64,000 nt of DNA from Phoronis australis (taxonomy: Eukaryota; Phoronida; Phoronidae). The notes below the pieces were generated by a model. The model did no database searches. It was given only the letters and a program-made list of their open reading frames with translations, and was not told the origin of the DNA. Positions 47,401-56,640 of this stretch are shown here, one piece after another. Numbering within the stretch: the first letter of the stretch is position 1; each line of letters begins with the position of its first letter. A program made the translations under genes and the position numbers. The stretch spans positions 305,021-369,020 of the forward strand of contig NMRA01000254.1 of assembly GCA_002633005.1 (NCBI GenBank), in the 5' to 3' direction.

Positions 47401-50400
47401 AATCGTACCCGTTAAAACAGATGTAAATCCGACCATGCCCTCGTTGGTAGACCTGTATGTACTGCTAAAAGGGTTGTCGTTTAGGAAAACAGACCTGTGA
47501 TATCATGCAGGCCAAAATATCCAACTAGGCCTTACAACTTTTTGGTGGTCGCATACATGTGTATACGTGACATTCTTTTTCAAAGGCCCAGTAACGGTGT
47601 CCATGCACTCGAAAACCCACGCGCAGAAGGGTCATACTGCAAATGCGCAATGCGTGGTGAAGAGTGACGGAAGAAATTCACACGGTCTTGTTCACGTCTT
47701 CTGGATTATCAACGGACACAGGGTGGCGTCTTACATTCCAGCCCGCAGCAAAGCGATGGAGCTGCTTGAAACCCGTGAGAAACACAGACTGGGGTCTGTA
47801 ATCAAGCAGATGCGGGGCGACATGAACAACATTGAAACAACTCTGATGGTGAGGAACGCCCAGTACGAAGACGAACAGTTGGAAATCGCGTGCTCTGCAC
47901 GAGCTTATTTGGACTGGGATGTCAAGGCCGCGACACAACTTCGTATTGATGGTATTTAAAATTGCTACTTCCTTATACATGTATAGAGGCTTAAGATATG
48001 TGATACCTTTCGTGTGTGGAAGAATCGAATAGTTGAGGACACCAGTAGTACTTTTGCAAAGTTCTAAAGAGTGATAGCCAAGGCCTTTTCCACAAACTGG
48101 CTACGCTTTCATTTGGAAAACCAACCTTTTCCCTGCGTTTTCAAAAGCTGTTTGTACTTTTGTTGAAGTACTAGCTATTTCTGAAAAATGTTTAAATATA
48201 GTTTCATTCTACAGGCCCAGAAGAGCCGTATGATTATTACCGTGTTTGCGCGTTCGACAAGTCGAGATCCGCCATAACAACGGCCACTGTTGAACACACC
48301 AGTGTAACGCCATGTAGAACTGGCACGGTGTAAAAGTTGTCTATGGTGTACAATTGTTAGCGTTCACTTTAGATTGCACCGTCTTTGGATGTGAACACTC
48401 TGGGAAATGCAACAGGTACTCCAGCAGATGTGCGTGTACCCAGAACTTTCGTGGAAGAAATTGTGAACTTGACGTGGACGAATGCCGCCAAAAACCACCA
48501 CCTTGCAGTAAAATGTCTTCGTGTGTAAACGTCTTTGGCTCATACAAGTGCACGTGCAACGTGGGTTACTATGGAAATGGTCGCACATGCCAGGGTACGT
48601 CATATATGATGCTAAAGTCATCTTTTTCAATCTTTCTTCTTAGCCAGAACGATTATTCGCAATTTATGACCTCTCGAAGCCAGACTGTTAGCGTCGTTCT
48701 CCAAGTTGTCGGCTTTTACATTCTAGATTATAGCACCGAATATTCTGCGCTCCAATTGGTCGCCAATGTGACCTCAGATCGTGTTTGGCGACATGGGAAA
48801 AATCTCAAGTCACCACGAAGTCCCGAGAATGGGGCACGATAGGACCTTTTTTAGTCTGTGATTTCTACGCCGGATAGTCAACGTCAGATTTCATTCATTT
48901 GGTGACCTGGGATTTTTGCCAGGTCGCCAAGTGCGACATGGCGCTTACATGTAGCTAACTTCGAGCGCTGAAAGTGAATGCATTTTATCGAGAGAATCTT
49001 TCTATTTCAAATTTATTGAAGCAACGGTGAAATAATCTGAAAAATGATAAAAAGATGAACTCTCGTACCGATTTAATTTTAAGTTTCATTTATTAATAAA
49101 TGATGTTGCTTCTAAAATATGATTTACGAAAGCCTTATCAATCCTTAGAAGTGGTGGCTGCAAAAAGAAAAGGAATGGCTCCATAATGTTTTGAGCTTCT
49201 CGAAGTTTAGGTACTTCCTTGGGCCTAACAAATCAATTTGAACCTGCATGCATTATTCAAGACCGGATATTAAGGGTCAAATCCTGAAAATGTACGCTCC
49301 CAAGTTTAAATGTCGCCGGGATTACGCAGATCACGCTTGGTGCAAACCACAATCTTGTGAAGAGTTTGTGTCAACAGACGACACTGATAACATAACAGGC
49401 CGAATAGCAAAAAATGAAAAGTCAGCAATCTGCTGTTTATAGTGTAACCTGAAGGCGAAATATTGGTTGATGTTGTGAGTGAACGTTTCTAAATGTTGAA
49501 GTCTTAAAAATTTGGCCTGTGTTTTCACTGAGTTGAGAAACAGCTTTTTGTTTAGACCACATACATTATAAAACTGGTCCTTACTGATCTTAGAGCTTTT
49601 AAGTTCTAAAACTTAAAAGTCTCTTGGCCTGGAATGATTTGACAGTTGACTATTTGTTCAGACGAAACCCATAAAAATTCAATTCACCTCATCTAAAGAA
49701 AATACCAACTGTCATTTTTGTGCAGCCCAGAAATCCTCTCGTCAAAGAAAAGAGCGATTTCAGATCATTTTTATTACGACACAACGTACACTGGCATAAC
49801 CTAGAACTTGTTTTTAACACATTTTACGGGTTTAATGCCGCTTTAAACAAACTATTTAGGTAAAAGGACACATAAAACGCAATACACTCATTCCATCGTG
49901 TGGTGTTCATTCTAGCCAACCCCAGATGCAACACTCAACCTTGTAAGAACAATGGAGTGTGCTTTGACGATCCTCACGGCTTCAAGTGTCTGTGTTTGAA
50001 GGGGTTTACCGGAATTCGTTGCGAAAGTAAGTTGTATGTTCAGAAAACTATGCATATATAGGTACATTTTTGTTGTAAAATTCCGTTTGCACAAAGTGCA
50101 AGAGGTTGGCCCTTGTCACAGTGAAGCTGTATCATTGGATGAAGAGTTGCGCAACTTCAATGTCGCCAATTTCTTTTCTGAACCAGACACCAAACAAAAT
50201 ACATTTGGCCGTCATTTAAATTACATTGGCAAGTGACCAGTTCAGTATCGACTCGAAGATTAACTAAAGGCGATCGACGTTTATAATTATAATTTAAATT
50301 TCACACAAAGTCGAGTAAAGTTTTTGGTGGCGATGGGCAATGCGTAGGTTGTATGGAGGTACGGCAAGCAACTGCTCAGGCAAGAGAGCGTGTTCTTAAT

Positions 50401-52228
50401 TTCTTCGGCTTTGTTAGGAGATGCTTTTCTTCAAAATTTCACAAATGCGTACTGACGATTTCCGACTAGGGAAAAGCCCCACTGGGACCTCTTTCAAAAA
50501 CAAGGTTTTAAAAAGACTACATGATACTCTTTCTGGAAATCTTTGCATGTCCGGCACGTGTGGAAAATGTGAGCAAGATTTCAATATTTTCGCATATTTT
50601 GAACTTTAAAATGACCGCTAATATATTCCAACGTGATCAGTGATTGCTAGTCGACAGAAGCCGCGTCAGACTTTGCTTGGAGCAACCTACTGTAACTGTC
50701 CACCACATACACTGTACCTTAAAAACATGGCTGAACGAGGGCAGTGTGGACGGCATTATAATTTTCCGAAAGAACTTTTCCCTTTTTTCCGAAATACCTG
50801 TCGAATATCTTTTTTACCCAAATTCACTTCGGTAACACGACGTTTCTCCAGTGTTGGCCCAGTCGTATAGTGTGCGGTGACGACCCCTGTTGTCTTCCTT
50901 CTGTTTAGGTCGTGACGTCTACAATGCCAAATAGTGCACGAAGTAATATACATCTATTCCTCCTAGACCTACATGTTTAAAGGAGATTGCTAGCTTAGTA
51001 CATGTAGGTATTATCCAACTCACGACAATCAAAAGATTATAACACGACTGTTGAAACTCCCAAGTCTGAAATTATGCTAAATGCTATGTAAGTACATGTA
51101 GACATACATGTACAGTATACAGTACGTTTCCAAAAGGTATAACCTGTGAACAGAACTTCCCGTGGTCTGCATCAGTTTGCACTGGATGCAGTGATCATTC
51201 AGCACGACCTCTCCACACCATTGTAGAAATTGTGTAGTTTCTCTTTGTTTTAATTTGAAGTTCTTCCAGGAAATAACAGAGTGTCACAAAGCTTAGTAGT
51301 ACTCAATTGTTTTGAATTTCCAGACAGGATCATCAAAAGACACGAAGGTCTTCCTGGTACCGAGTTTATTTATATTCTCCTGGCCGTGCTTGGAGTAATG
51401 TTTGCACTGGTGTTGCTCATATGCTTGTGGCGAAAAAGGTCGGTCTTTTCGTTTGTATTTTTCTGTTGAAATGTCAAAAATGTTTGTAAATCAGCAGAAG
51501 AGACATTTGCAACACTGCAAGGGGGTTGCGACGATTAGAGACATCTCCCAAGATTTGTTGATTTGTGAGACGAATAGCTAATTTCGTGGAATTACTAGTT
51601 GGTGCGTTAAACAAAGAAGCTGCATAGCAAATCCACGTAATTTTGATGAACTAGACTTTTTGCTCAATATCCAGTCAAGGATAAAAATGCCATACCACAA
51701 CTGCAGGATGTGAAATCGGTTGCCACCCGGTCACTACCCAGAAGAAATAAGTGACGTTTTGCGGCGCTGAATTTTATTCTTGATGGCGGCTACCGGGTGG
51801 TTAGAGTTAGGGAGGAAAGTGAACGTCAGCCATACTCTCTTCATCAGAGACACACCTGAGATTTCCCACACCGATCCGGCACCGAACTTGTCAGATAAAT
51901 TTGAATTGCCTGTTTTCTCTTGTTATACTGTGACAAGAAGGAATGAGCAAAGCTCACTAGATGAAACTGCAAATTCGTCAATGAAAATTCTTTTGTGTTT
52001 AACTGAATACATCTACGCATTTTCTTCAGAATGCGCTCAGACGGCCTTACGCACGAGGAAGCAGAGCCATGGAACGACGAACTGCCTGGACCTCCGATAG
52101 TGGCGCTGGTGGGAAACACGTGTCCAGGACTGCACAAAAGCAGACAGTCTCATAGACATAGCAAGCGAAAACGGTGGAGTAACGATCAAAATATAAATAA
52201 TACTGAGTTAATAATACAGTATCAATAA
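29143..52228 (+). CDS. multidomain type I membrane receptor: FTP-6Cys-TSP1-(IgV-IgC2)x3-EGFx3-TM
   Basis: Join 29143-29418, 31443-31610, 32909-33079, 33879-34064, 34575-34952, 36502-36846, 37170-37559, 40233-40601, 46308-46709, 47586-47951, 48215-48301, 48373-48594, 49916-50026, 51324-51438, 52030-52228. All introns up to the TM exon are phase 1; the last is phase 2. The product (about 1,260 residues seen, lacking signal peptide) would be a plasma-membrane protein with a very long ectodomain and a short basic tail. Fucolectin-type domains bind fucosylated glycans, while TSP1, Ig and EGF modules mediate protein contacts. A role in recognition or adhesion is inference. I do not know a named protein with this exact order. 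Sequons appear at Ig1 NYT, Ig2 NTT/NIT, Ig5 NFS/NVS and TSP1 NIT. Introns host two Kolobok copies. Weak points are the 5' start and exon 48215-48301. Confidence 0.85.
29467..30169. repeat. 351-bp direct duplication joined by one N
   Basis: 29467-29817 and 29819-30169 are nearly identical (a handful of substitutions) and are separated only by the N at 29818. The pattern fits two haplotypes left in tandem or a mis-joined gap. It lies in an intron. Confidence 0.85.
31443..31610 (+). CDS. receptor exon: fucolectin-type domain, C-terminal part
   Basis: Phase 1-1, 56 codons; the acceptor ctttgaag is weak in pyrimidines, and the donor is acccag/gtaggg. It reads DSARHLCYHF, FPAGGTRLLRC, RGHSVQIMIAG, then ILSLCQVAVF. 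This is the closing strand set of FTP domains (C..f.agGT..f.C...GRYV.I..pg...LtLCEVeVyg). Joined to the previous exon, NRLAADSAR preserves the two Arg of the fucose motif RxDx4R but has Ala instead of Asp. About 20 residues of the usual middle strands are missing, so either this is a shortened domain or a small exon is undetected in 29.4-31.4 kb. Confidence 0.78.
32013..32236. repeat. 28-bp minisatellite, 8 units
   Basis: Units of agatacagcgatgattagtccctt-(t/a)-aca-type sequence begin every 28 bases from about 32008 to 32230. It is intronic, with single-base variants between units. Confidence 0.95.
32659..32788. repeat. MITE family GAGTTCAGTAACGCTAG, copy 2
   Basis: agttcaataattg on the left, ctatcgttagtgaactct on the right. 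It shares 'aaagtcacgtg.tctcatt..aaat.cacggc.at.tcgcg' with copy 1. It sits 120 bp upstream of a receptor exon. Confidence 0.7.
32909..33079 (+). CDS. receptor exon: six-cysteine module, possibly divergent TSP1
   Basis: The acceptor is ctttctcccag and the donor ataa/gtacgt, phase 1-1, 57 codons. Sequence landmarks are GCWEAGKEEP, GRDCLDHCKL, EHPACRVG and NKCTIPPCI. Cys spacing (C-x3-C-x10-C-x12-C-x4-C after a first Cys) resembles TSP1, and the final C-x4-C matches the true TSP1 exon that follows. It lacks the WSxW core and one loop, however. I cannot assign it to a named family; a degenerate TSP1 is the best guess. Confidence 0.7.
33308..33390. repeat. CATA microsatellite
   Basis: Imperfect (cata)n tract with interspersed cacaca and tacatgta. 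Confidence 0.9.
33879..34064 (+). CDS. receptor exon: thrombospondin type 1 repeat
   Basis: The acceptor is ttactgttcacag and the donor ctta/gtaagt, phase 1-1, 62 codons. It reads LEWSEWTRCSETCGKDS, then LKRCHRP, SGTPCP, and EKCVVRKC. Six cysteines in TSP1 order and the W-S-x-W-x-x-C-S-x-x-C-G core make this certain. The W-x-x-W motif (WSEW) is a potential C-mannosylation site. NIT is a possible N-glycosylation site. Confidence 0.95.
34575..34952 (+). CDS. receptor exon: Ig domain 1 (V-type, pair 1)
   Basis: The acceptor is tttcgctgtag and the donor agta/gtaagt, phase 1-1, 126 codons. The B-strand Cys is in VTLQCNYTV, the C-strand Trp in VRWWKS, and the F-strand motif is EDEGRYKC. A GEFLGSAQLPNGVAG segment before the F strand is shared with Ig3 and Ig5. 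One domain per exon. Confidence 0.92.
36502..36846 (+). CDS. receptor exon: Ig domain 2 (C2-type, pair 1)
   Basis: The acceptor is cattcgaag and the donor ggtg/gtaagt, phase 1-1, 115 codons. Cys in VKVECRV, Trp in VEWFFNG, second Cys in SNITCAAKAQGDW, ending FLYVGG. The ending x-x-V-G-G is shared with Ig4. It lacks the DxGxYxC tyrosine corner. Confidence 0.9.
37170..37559 (+). CDS. receptor exon: Ig domain 3 (V-type, pair 2)
   Basis: The acceptor is ttattccaag and the donor ggca/gtgagt, phase 1-1, 130 codons. Cys in VILPCRYSV, Trp in LEWREH, then GEFLGNKKKP and KVRKGGKYSC. The conserved Asp of the D-x-G-x-Y-x-C corner is missing: compared with Ig1 and Ig5 about three residues are deleted before GGKYSC. 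A Kolobok copy lies 16 bases past the exon end. Confidence 0.9.
37576..39038. mobile_element. Kolobok/T2-type transposon, copy C (receptor intron)
   Basis: 1,463 bp between TTAA (37572-37575) and TTAA (39039-39042); ends AGTAGAAGGCAAC and GTCGCCTTCTCCT. The second-gene end is on the left in + orientation: MAGFGDPYHRHSD at about 37894, then FEPEFSEVQQAQAAVERYEA. The THAP gene is on the minus strand from the right, degraded, with its Ser/Thr linker at 38228-38479 (TSERTPEREIPGTSSD). Both genes are broken, and this is the most diverged of the copies. Confidence 0.82.
40233..40601 (+). CDS. receptor exon: Ig domain 4 (C2-type, pair 2)
   Basis: The acceptor is catatttgtcag and the donor gtgggtg/gtatgg, phase 1-1, 123 codons. 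Cys in AKISCQV, Trp in IGWFKNE, second Cys in SKFTCYASAQGNW, ending IHVGG. Unlike Ig2 and Ig6 it carries an additional Cys pair in RHTCTLHKCG, which could form a second disulfide. Confidence 0.88.
42346..42512. repeat. GGCGGTTAA degenerate repeats
   Basis: The core gggcggttaa occurs five times and its complement in 'gttaacgccc' and 'caaccgccc' in 165 bp. The spacers are irregular. Origin unknown. Confidence 0.8.
43400..43686. other. assembly gap (287 N)
   Basis: N run directly before Kolobok copy D; the left end of that element is probably lost in it. Confidence 0.99.
43687..43919. mobile_element. Kolobok/T2-type transposon, copy D, right end only
   Basis: It ends ...ggttgccttcgcct before TTAA (43920-43923). 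It matches the second-gene end of copy B almost base for base (27910-28142). No left terminus is seen before the N gap. Confidence 0.82.
46308..46709 (+). CDS. receptor exon: Ig domain 5 (V-type, pair 3)
   Basis: The acceptor is tttgttacctgcag and the donor agaa/gtaagt, phase 1-1, 134 codons. Cys in VSIACRYTV, Trp in IEWTRG, then GTFLGNTVYPNRVAG and DDAGVYSC, the full tyrosine corner. Sequons NFS and NVS. It is closest in layout to Ig3 (CRYxV, EW, SSTG near the G strand). Confidence 0.92.
47586..47951 (+). CDS. receptor exon: Ig domain 6 (C2-type, pair 3)
   Basis: The acceptor is attctttttcaaag and the donor gatg/gtattt, phase 1-1, 122 codons. Cys in ANAQCVV, Trp in VFWIING, second Cys in LEIACSARAYLDWD, ending LRIDG. 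INGHRVASY parallels FNGHKTVSY in Ig2. Confidence 0.9.
48215..48301 (+). CDS. receptor exon: short linker (tentative)
   Basis: A good acceptor (tagtttcattctacag) opens G-PEEPYDYYRVCAFDKS...ATVEHT, 29 codons. The only donor that keeps phase 1 is acca/gtgtaa, which is weak. If used, the frame joins cleanly to the EGF exon. A single Cys has no obvious partner. A longer exon reaching PCRTGT would break the phase. Confidence 0.5.
48373..48594 (+). CDS. receptor exon: EGF module and calcium-binding EGF module
   Basis: The acceptor is gcgttcactttag and the donor ccagg/gtacgt, phase 1-1, 74 codons. EGF1: CTVFGCEHSGKC, RCACTQNFRGRNC. EGF2: DVDEC opening with GSYKCTC and GYYGNGRTC, the calcium-binding EGF pattern (D-x-D-E-C and aromatic at SY). 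Both have six cysteines. Confidence 0.95.
49916..50026 (+). CDS. receptor exon: EGF module 3
   Basis: The acceptor is gtgttcattctag and the donor gaaa/gtaagt, phase 1-1, 37 codons. CNTQPCKNNGVC, then FKCLCLKGFTGIRC: six cysteines, GFxGxxC ending. Confidence 0.95.
51324..51438 (+). CDS. receptor exon: transmembrane helix
   Basis: The acceptor is tttgaatttccag and the donor aaaag/gtcggt, phase 1 in and phase 2 out. A juxtamembrane RIIKRHEGLPGTE leads to FIYILLAVLGVMFALVLLI (about 20 hydrophobic residues) and the stop-transfer CLWRKR. A single-pass, type I topology follows from the extracellular modules upstream. Confidence 0.93.
52030..52228 (+). CDS. receptor terminal exon: cytoplasmic tail
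   Basis: The acceptor is cattttcttcag, phase 2. It encodes about 66 residues: an acidic/Pro segment (THEEAEPWNDELPGPP), a His/Lys/Arg cluster (SHRHSKRKRW) and a Ser/Asn-rich end, IIQYQ. No kinase, TIR or death domain and no ITIM/ITAM consensus. The basic cluster could be a nuclear-localisation-like or lipid-contact segment; that is speculation. TAA at 52226-52228. Confidence 0.85.
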
Positions 52229-52229
52229 A
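52224..52229 (+). promoter_or_regulatory. polyadenylation signal AATAAA overlapping the stop codon
   Basis: In caataaaaa the TAA stop lies inside AATAAA. If used, the 3' UTR would be only about 15-30 bases. Confidence 0.5.
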
Positions 52230-52689
52230 AAGTCCTACAGACCGAGCTGTTCATTCACATATGGCATATTGCAGACGATTTTAAAAGTTTCAGGTAATAA
52301 TTAAGGTTGAACTGAACACAGCACAGCACAACACAACGGCCATCATTTTGTTACGGAAATTTTTGGCTCTCGTACTATTTCAAAAGTTTCTCCCGTGTTT
52401 CACCAGTGTTTCACTTTATAGAGGCACAAAATTAGGTCCGAACAAATCAGGTGAAGCTAGACATTATCGCCAATTAGTCTCGTACTAAATTTGTCAGAGA
52501 CAAGAAATTATTTTCCAAATGCGACAAGTGTGCGCACAAAGCGGAGAATTACTGTACACGTCTACATTTCCTATTTCGTCTAGGGATTTTGTAATAAACC
52601 AGACGATATTTAAATGGAACAGAGCATCTGGAGGGAGAAACTATGGTACCCATACTCAACTGGACTCAACTTGCATGTAGACCCTTTAA

Positions 52690-54677
52690 AGGAGAATGCC
52701 ACCCGATTTAATTAGTGTTTTTACCGTATTAATCGCTCTATATCGACATCACCTCGTATATGGTCGATCTTTCCTCGCCGAAAGGTGTCGTTAACCTGTG
52801 AGGAAAACGACGCGGCGACGTCAGTGGTTCTACTGCAGAGTGAGTGCCGCTATGGTGTGGTGTATCGTTCCCGCTTGTGCGAACTATGAATCTGCGAGGA
52901 AAGCGTGTATATCTTTTTTTTTTTCGATTTCCTAGAGAACCCATAATGCTTCGAAAGTGACTCGCGCTAGTGAAGAATGAAAAGTACGCCGCTAATAGCA
53001 AGTATGAGGCCGTGAAACTTCTTAGTGTCTGTCCGCAGTAGCCTGCATTTCGTCGGATCGGTTGTTGATCAGTTTTTGATTATGGAGAATTGTGGTTGGC
53101 CATGAAAACATAAACAAGTACAATTAATTCAAGGCGTTAGAACATAGCGTTTTATGTAACCTGATAGATGACTTACTCGTTCGTCAGGCTTCTGTTAGGT
53201 CCTCTGATTGTATAATATTTTCGCCAGTTCTTTTCCGGTCAGCCCTAAACAATCATCTTAAGCACACCTCTGTTTAGATGCGGTGCAAAATTAGGATGGT
53301 CTGTGAAACACATCTACGTTTCTCCAAGAAGGCGTTTCACTTGCGGAATTCCGTGGCAGCAAACGCAAGCGTCAGTCGTTTCCATTATCGTGCAGTTAGC
53401 TCACTGACATCATGACAAGTCATTCAAACGGTTTTCGGAACTCTCCATATGTTCCGTTGTCTGTGCACATTCGGAGCCTCTCTATTATTTCTTGATCAGT
53501 GTATTCCGGTTCGAACTGCTAGCGATCGACCTGTGAAGTCATCGTCGGATGAGCACTCGCCAAAGGCGGGATTGCGAGTTGCCACGTTGACGTTTATTAT
53601 TGTGCGTTCTGTTTCAAAATGAATTATTTTCACCCTAACCAATTCTTCTATAAAATTGAAACAAAAGTATGTCTCATTAGATACAATTTGTAATGCCTTG
53701 GAGTGTTCGTGAGTGAAAATGTTTTCAGAAGCCAGCAATGAATAAATCACTGCGTTACCGGCTTTAGATAAAAAAAAAACTAATTGACCGGGCACCGACT
53801 GAGGCCGTGTGAGCGCATGCTAATCCAGTGTTTGCTGACAGAAAGCTGTTGTGAAACAATAACTCGATTTCATATCCTATAGTCAGATGTTATGGGAATC
53901 TTTATTTAGATATCCAAATAATTCATTATTCGAATCATTGTTATTGTATCACTTTTGCCCGGACGATTCTGTGGAAGGGTAACCTGACTTCTCGGCCCCC
54001 GACGAGCTAGTAAGTAGATTTGCAGTTTTGCGGCTAATTCATCAAAATAATCACGTGCACATGTTTTTCTTTGGCTCACTAGTATAGACTCTTTGTGACA
54101 GGATGTTTAGTTTCCAACTTTGTCTGGTTTGTGTTAGCGATGTCTTCAGTCTGGCCGCGATGGGCCTGATCGGGTTTCGAATCACTGGCCGGGATAGCAG
54201 GTGTTTTGTGTGTTTAGAACTGAAAAAATCGCCAGTCTAAAATTACAACACATAGTTATGTTCTCCTGTATGTATTTCATGGACGAATAATTTGAATTTA
54301 TCACCGAACAGACCCCAAACTCCAGCGACCGACATTGGCAAAGTGGTCTACCGAACTTTGTAGGTACGGTGCGTTCAAATACCTATAAATCGGTAACAGT
54401 GAAATGAAACAACACGTTTGTTCAAAAAGTCGGTGTTTTTGTAAGGGTTTTACATCGAATTTTGATGATTTGTTGGTGTAAAACGATGAATTCAAGCGAT
54501 AAGCTGACACCAGCACTGCTGAACAGACTGCATTCTAACCTCTGACGTCATTGGTTATTTTCAACACCTCCGTCTGCCGTCGGGTGTCAGGTAAAAGAGC
54601 TGTACTCGGTGTTATCAAGTGGAACTACTCGATCTAAATTGATACAAACTAGGTTTTTTTTTGGATGGCATTCTCCT
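52690..54677. mobile_element. Kolobok-type transposon of a second family
   Basis: TTAA (52686-52689 and 54678-54681) flank inverted ends AGGAGAATGCCACCC / GGATGGCATTCTCCT. The 1,988-bp unit begins TTAAAGG as T2/Kolobok elements do, but its ends otherwise differ from the five AGGCGAAGG copies. A broken THAP frame lies about 160 bp from the left end, the same placement as in the first family. The rest has no recognisable transposase. Confidence 0.8.
52852..53040 (+). pseudogene. THAP-domain remnant of the second Kolobok family
   Basis: The ATG begins MVWCIVPACANYESARKACISF. After a T run the frame slips and continues FRFPREPIMLRK, stop (where W is expected), LALVKNEKYAA. C-x4-C, F-x-F-P-R-E-P and the lost W are the THAP layout. 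A frameshift in the T run and the stop make it a pseudogene. Confidence 0.75.
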
Positions 54678-54681
54678 TTAA

Positions 54682-56640
54682 TAAAAAGGTACCCTTTCTT
54701 AGATTCTGTTCCGTAGAATAACTACATGCATTTCGCCGGAATGCCCTAATTTCTACACAAATGTGTACAGTTTTTTGCTTCCACATTAATTGTCCCCTGG
54801 GACACACAGTGACGTCTTCACTGCACAATTTTCCCCGGTTGCAAAGTGGGCCCGTGGAATTGATTGCCTGGAGGTATTGCAATGTAAACTTCGCAGCATT
54901 CTGTAGTATAGAACCGAGAATTGCTGTCTTTCTATGTCGGGTGGGGAATTAAGACCGATCACGGTATTAGTTTATGGGACCAAATATCGTTACTGGTTTT
55001 TTTTTCTCAATGGTACTTTTTTAATTTGCTTTCCGGACCGTACATTTTTAAACTAAAACCGTGTCGCAGCGCCTGGTCCGATAATCTCCTTTGATTACCG
55101 ATACTGATTAGGTTCGCGTAAGACCGCTGTAGTGGGTTGTTATTTCATGGCCATCTTCCCTGCGGAATACCACTGAAACCCCTATCAATAGATTTACTAC
55201 CAAAATGAACTTGTACAGGCTCAAGCATGCCATACCCCAAGCATCAGAGTGATGCTGATAGGTTTAGCCAGCAGCTCCATCTTGACGCTTGGGCACGAGG
55301 CTGCTGAATTAGGAGTAGCCTCCTTGAAAACGCACATTGTACATGTACAGCAGATCTACAACGTAATGAAACAAAATTCGACCTAACATTTTCATATTAC
55401 AACACCGCCTTTCATAAAATTGGCATGAATCGCCTGCACTTACAGGGCTAATTGATGGTTTACAAACTCTAATTAGCCGGTCACGGAAAGCTGGCGGTGG
55501 AGTGCTTTCCCACTGATATACTTACTTGTACCTGGATCCAATCTCTACAGTACAGTGTATGTTACCCTCAACGCGCATCTACTTCCTTGATACTCCACAC
55601 GGCGTAGTACTACATCACTACTCAGTTAAAAAATCTTTCTTTCCGCCAACAACTGTTTTGTTTATAGTTCCCCGACAGTTCTAGTTTCCAGCGAGCCATT
55701 TCTCTCGTTGGCTGCTCAGTCGCGACACATTTTGTATTGTTTTTTAGTAATAGCCATTCACAGGGGTCCTGCATTTTGAAAACCAATTTAATGCAAGTCA
55801 TTTTGTGTAGAAAACCGGTTCCCAAAATTGGGGTCCCTGTAAGTGACTATTATCAACTTTTCTGCATTTTGCACCTGCATTTGTTCTATACGCACTAAAA
55901 ATTTTATAAAATTTGAAAGGACAAAAACCTATTTTGTTCTGGTATGCATCACGACTAAGAAAAAAAAGAGAAAAAACACACGTGCACATGATTTTTCAAA
56001 AACCTCAAAATACATACAAGTTAGTTTTAATGAAGCTATATTTTGCCTCGTATAACTGGCTAAAACACAAAAATCGAATTAGGTCTGTTAGTCTCATAAT
56101 TTCGAACTCATATTCCTTACTGTGCTAGGACTCCATTTCCGTTACCAGCTGAAGGCATTGAGTACGTGCGCTATTTTGAATTTGCAATTTTAGGATTGAC
56201 TCGATGATGATTGCCATATAAAACCTTGGTGATAGCAGAAATGAATGACAGAAAAAGGCTTGACTCGATTTTCAATTTTTAGCCAGCTGAACAGGAAAAA
56301 TGCAGCTTTAACGTAATGGTTTGTCAACAACTGCTTTAGGAGGAGGGGCGGGGGGACGGTTGATCCAATTTGTCAAACAGACGTAAAGCAGTTTTACGAC
56401 GTTGGCTATTTTATAGAATGTTTCAAATAACAAATTACTTCAACCCAATTGAAAATTTGATTTTGCTTTTTGTTTGTGTTGCATGAGGTGTTAAATGATA
56501 CCAAGTGACATCAAATTTCTCAATGACGTCATACTAAAATATAGGAAAACCATACACCCATGTACACATTTGGTGACTAAACTTAAAACATAAACGGCAA
56601 ATTTGAATTTATTAATGAACAAACTTCTCGTCTCAGATTA
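54682..56640. other. no gene recognised
   Basis: AT-rich; short open frames only. Confidence 0.5.

Noticed and set aside
42161-48600. An extra Ig exon in the 40.6-46.3 kb intron
   Set aside because: No phase-1 exon with paired Cys and Trp was found; the V-C2 alternation is already complete.
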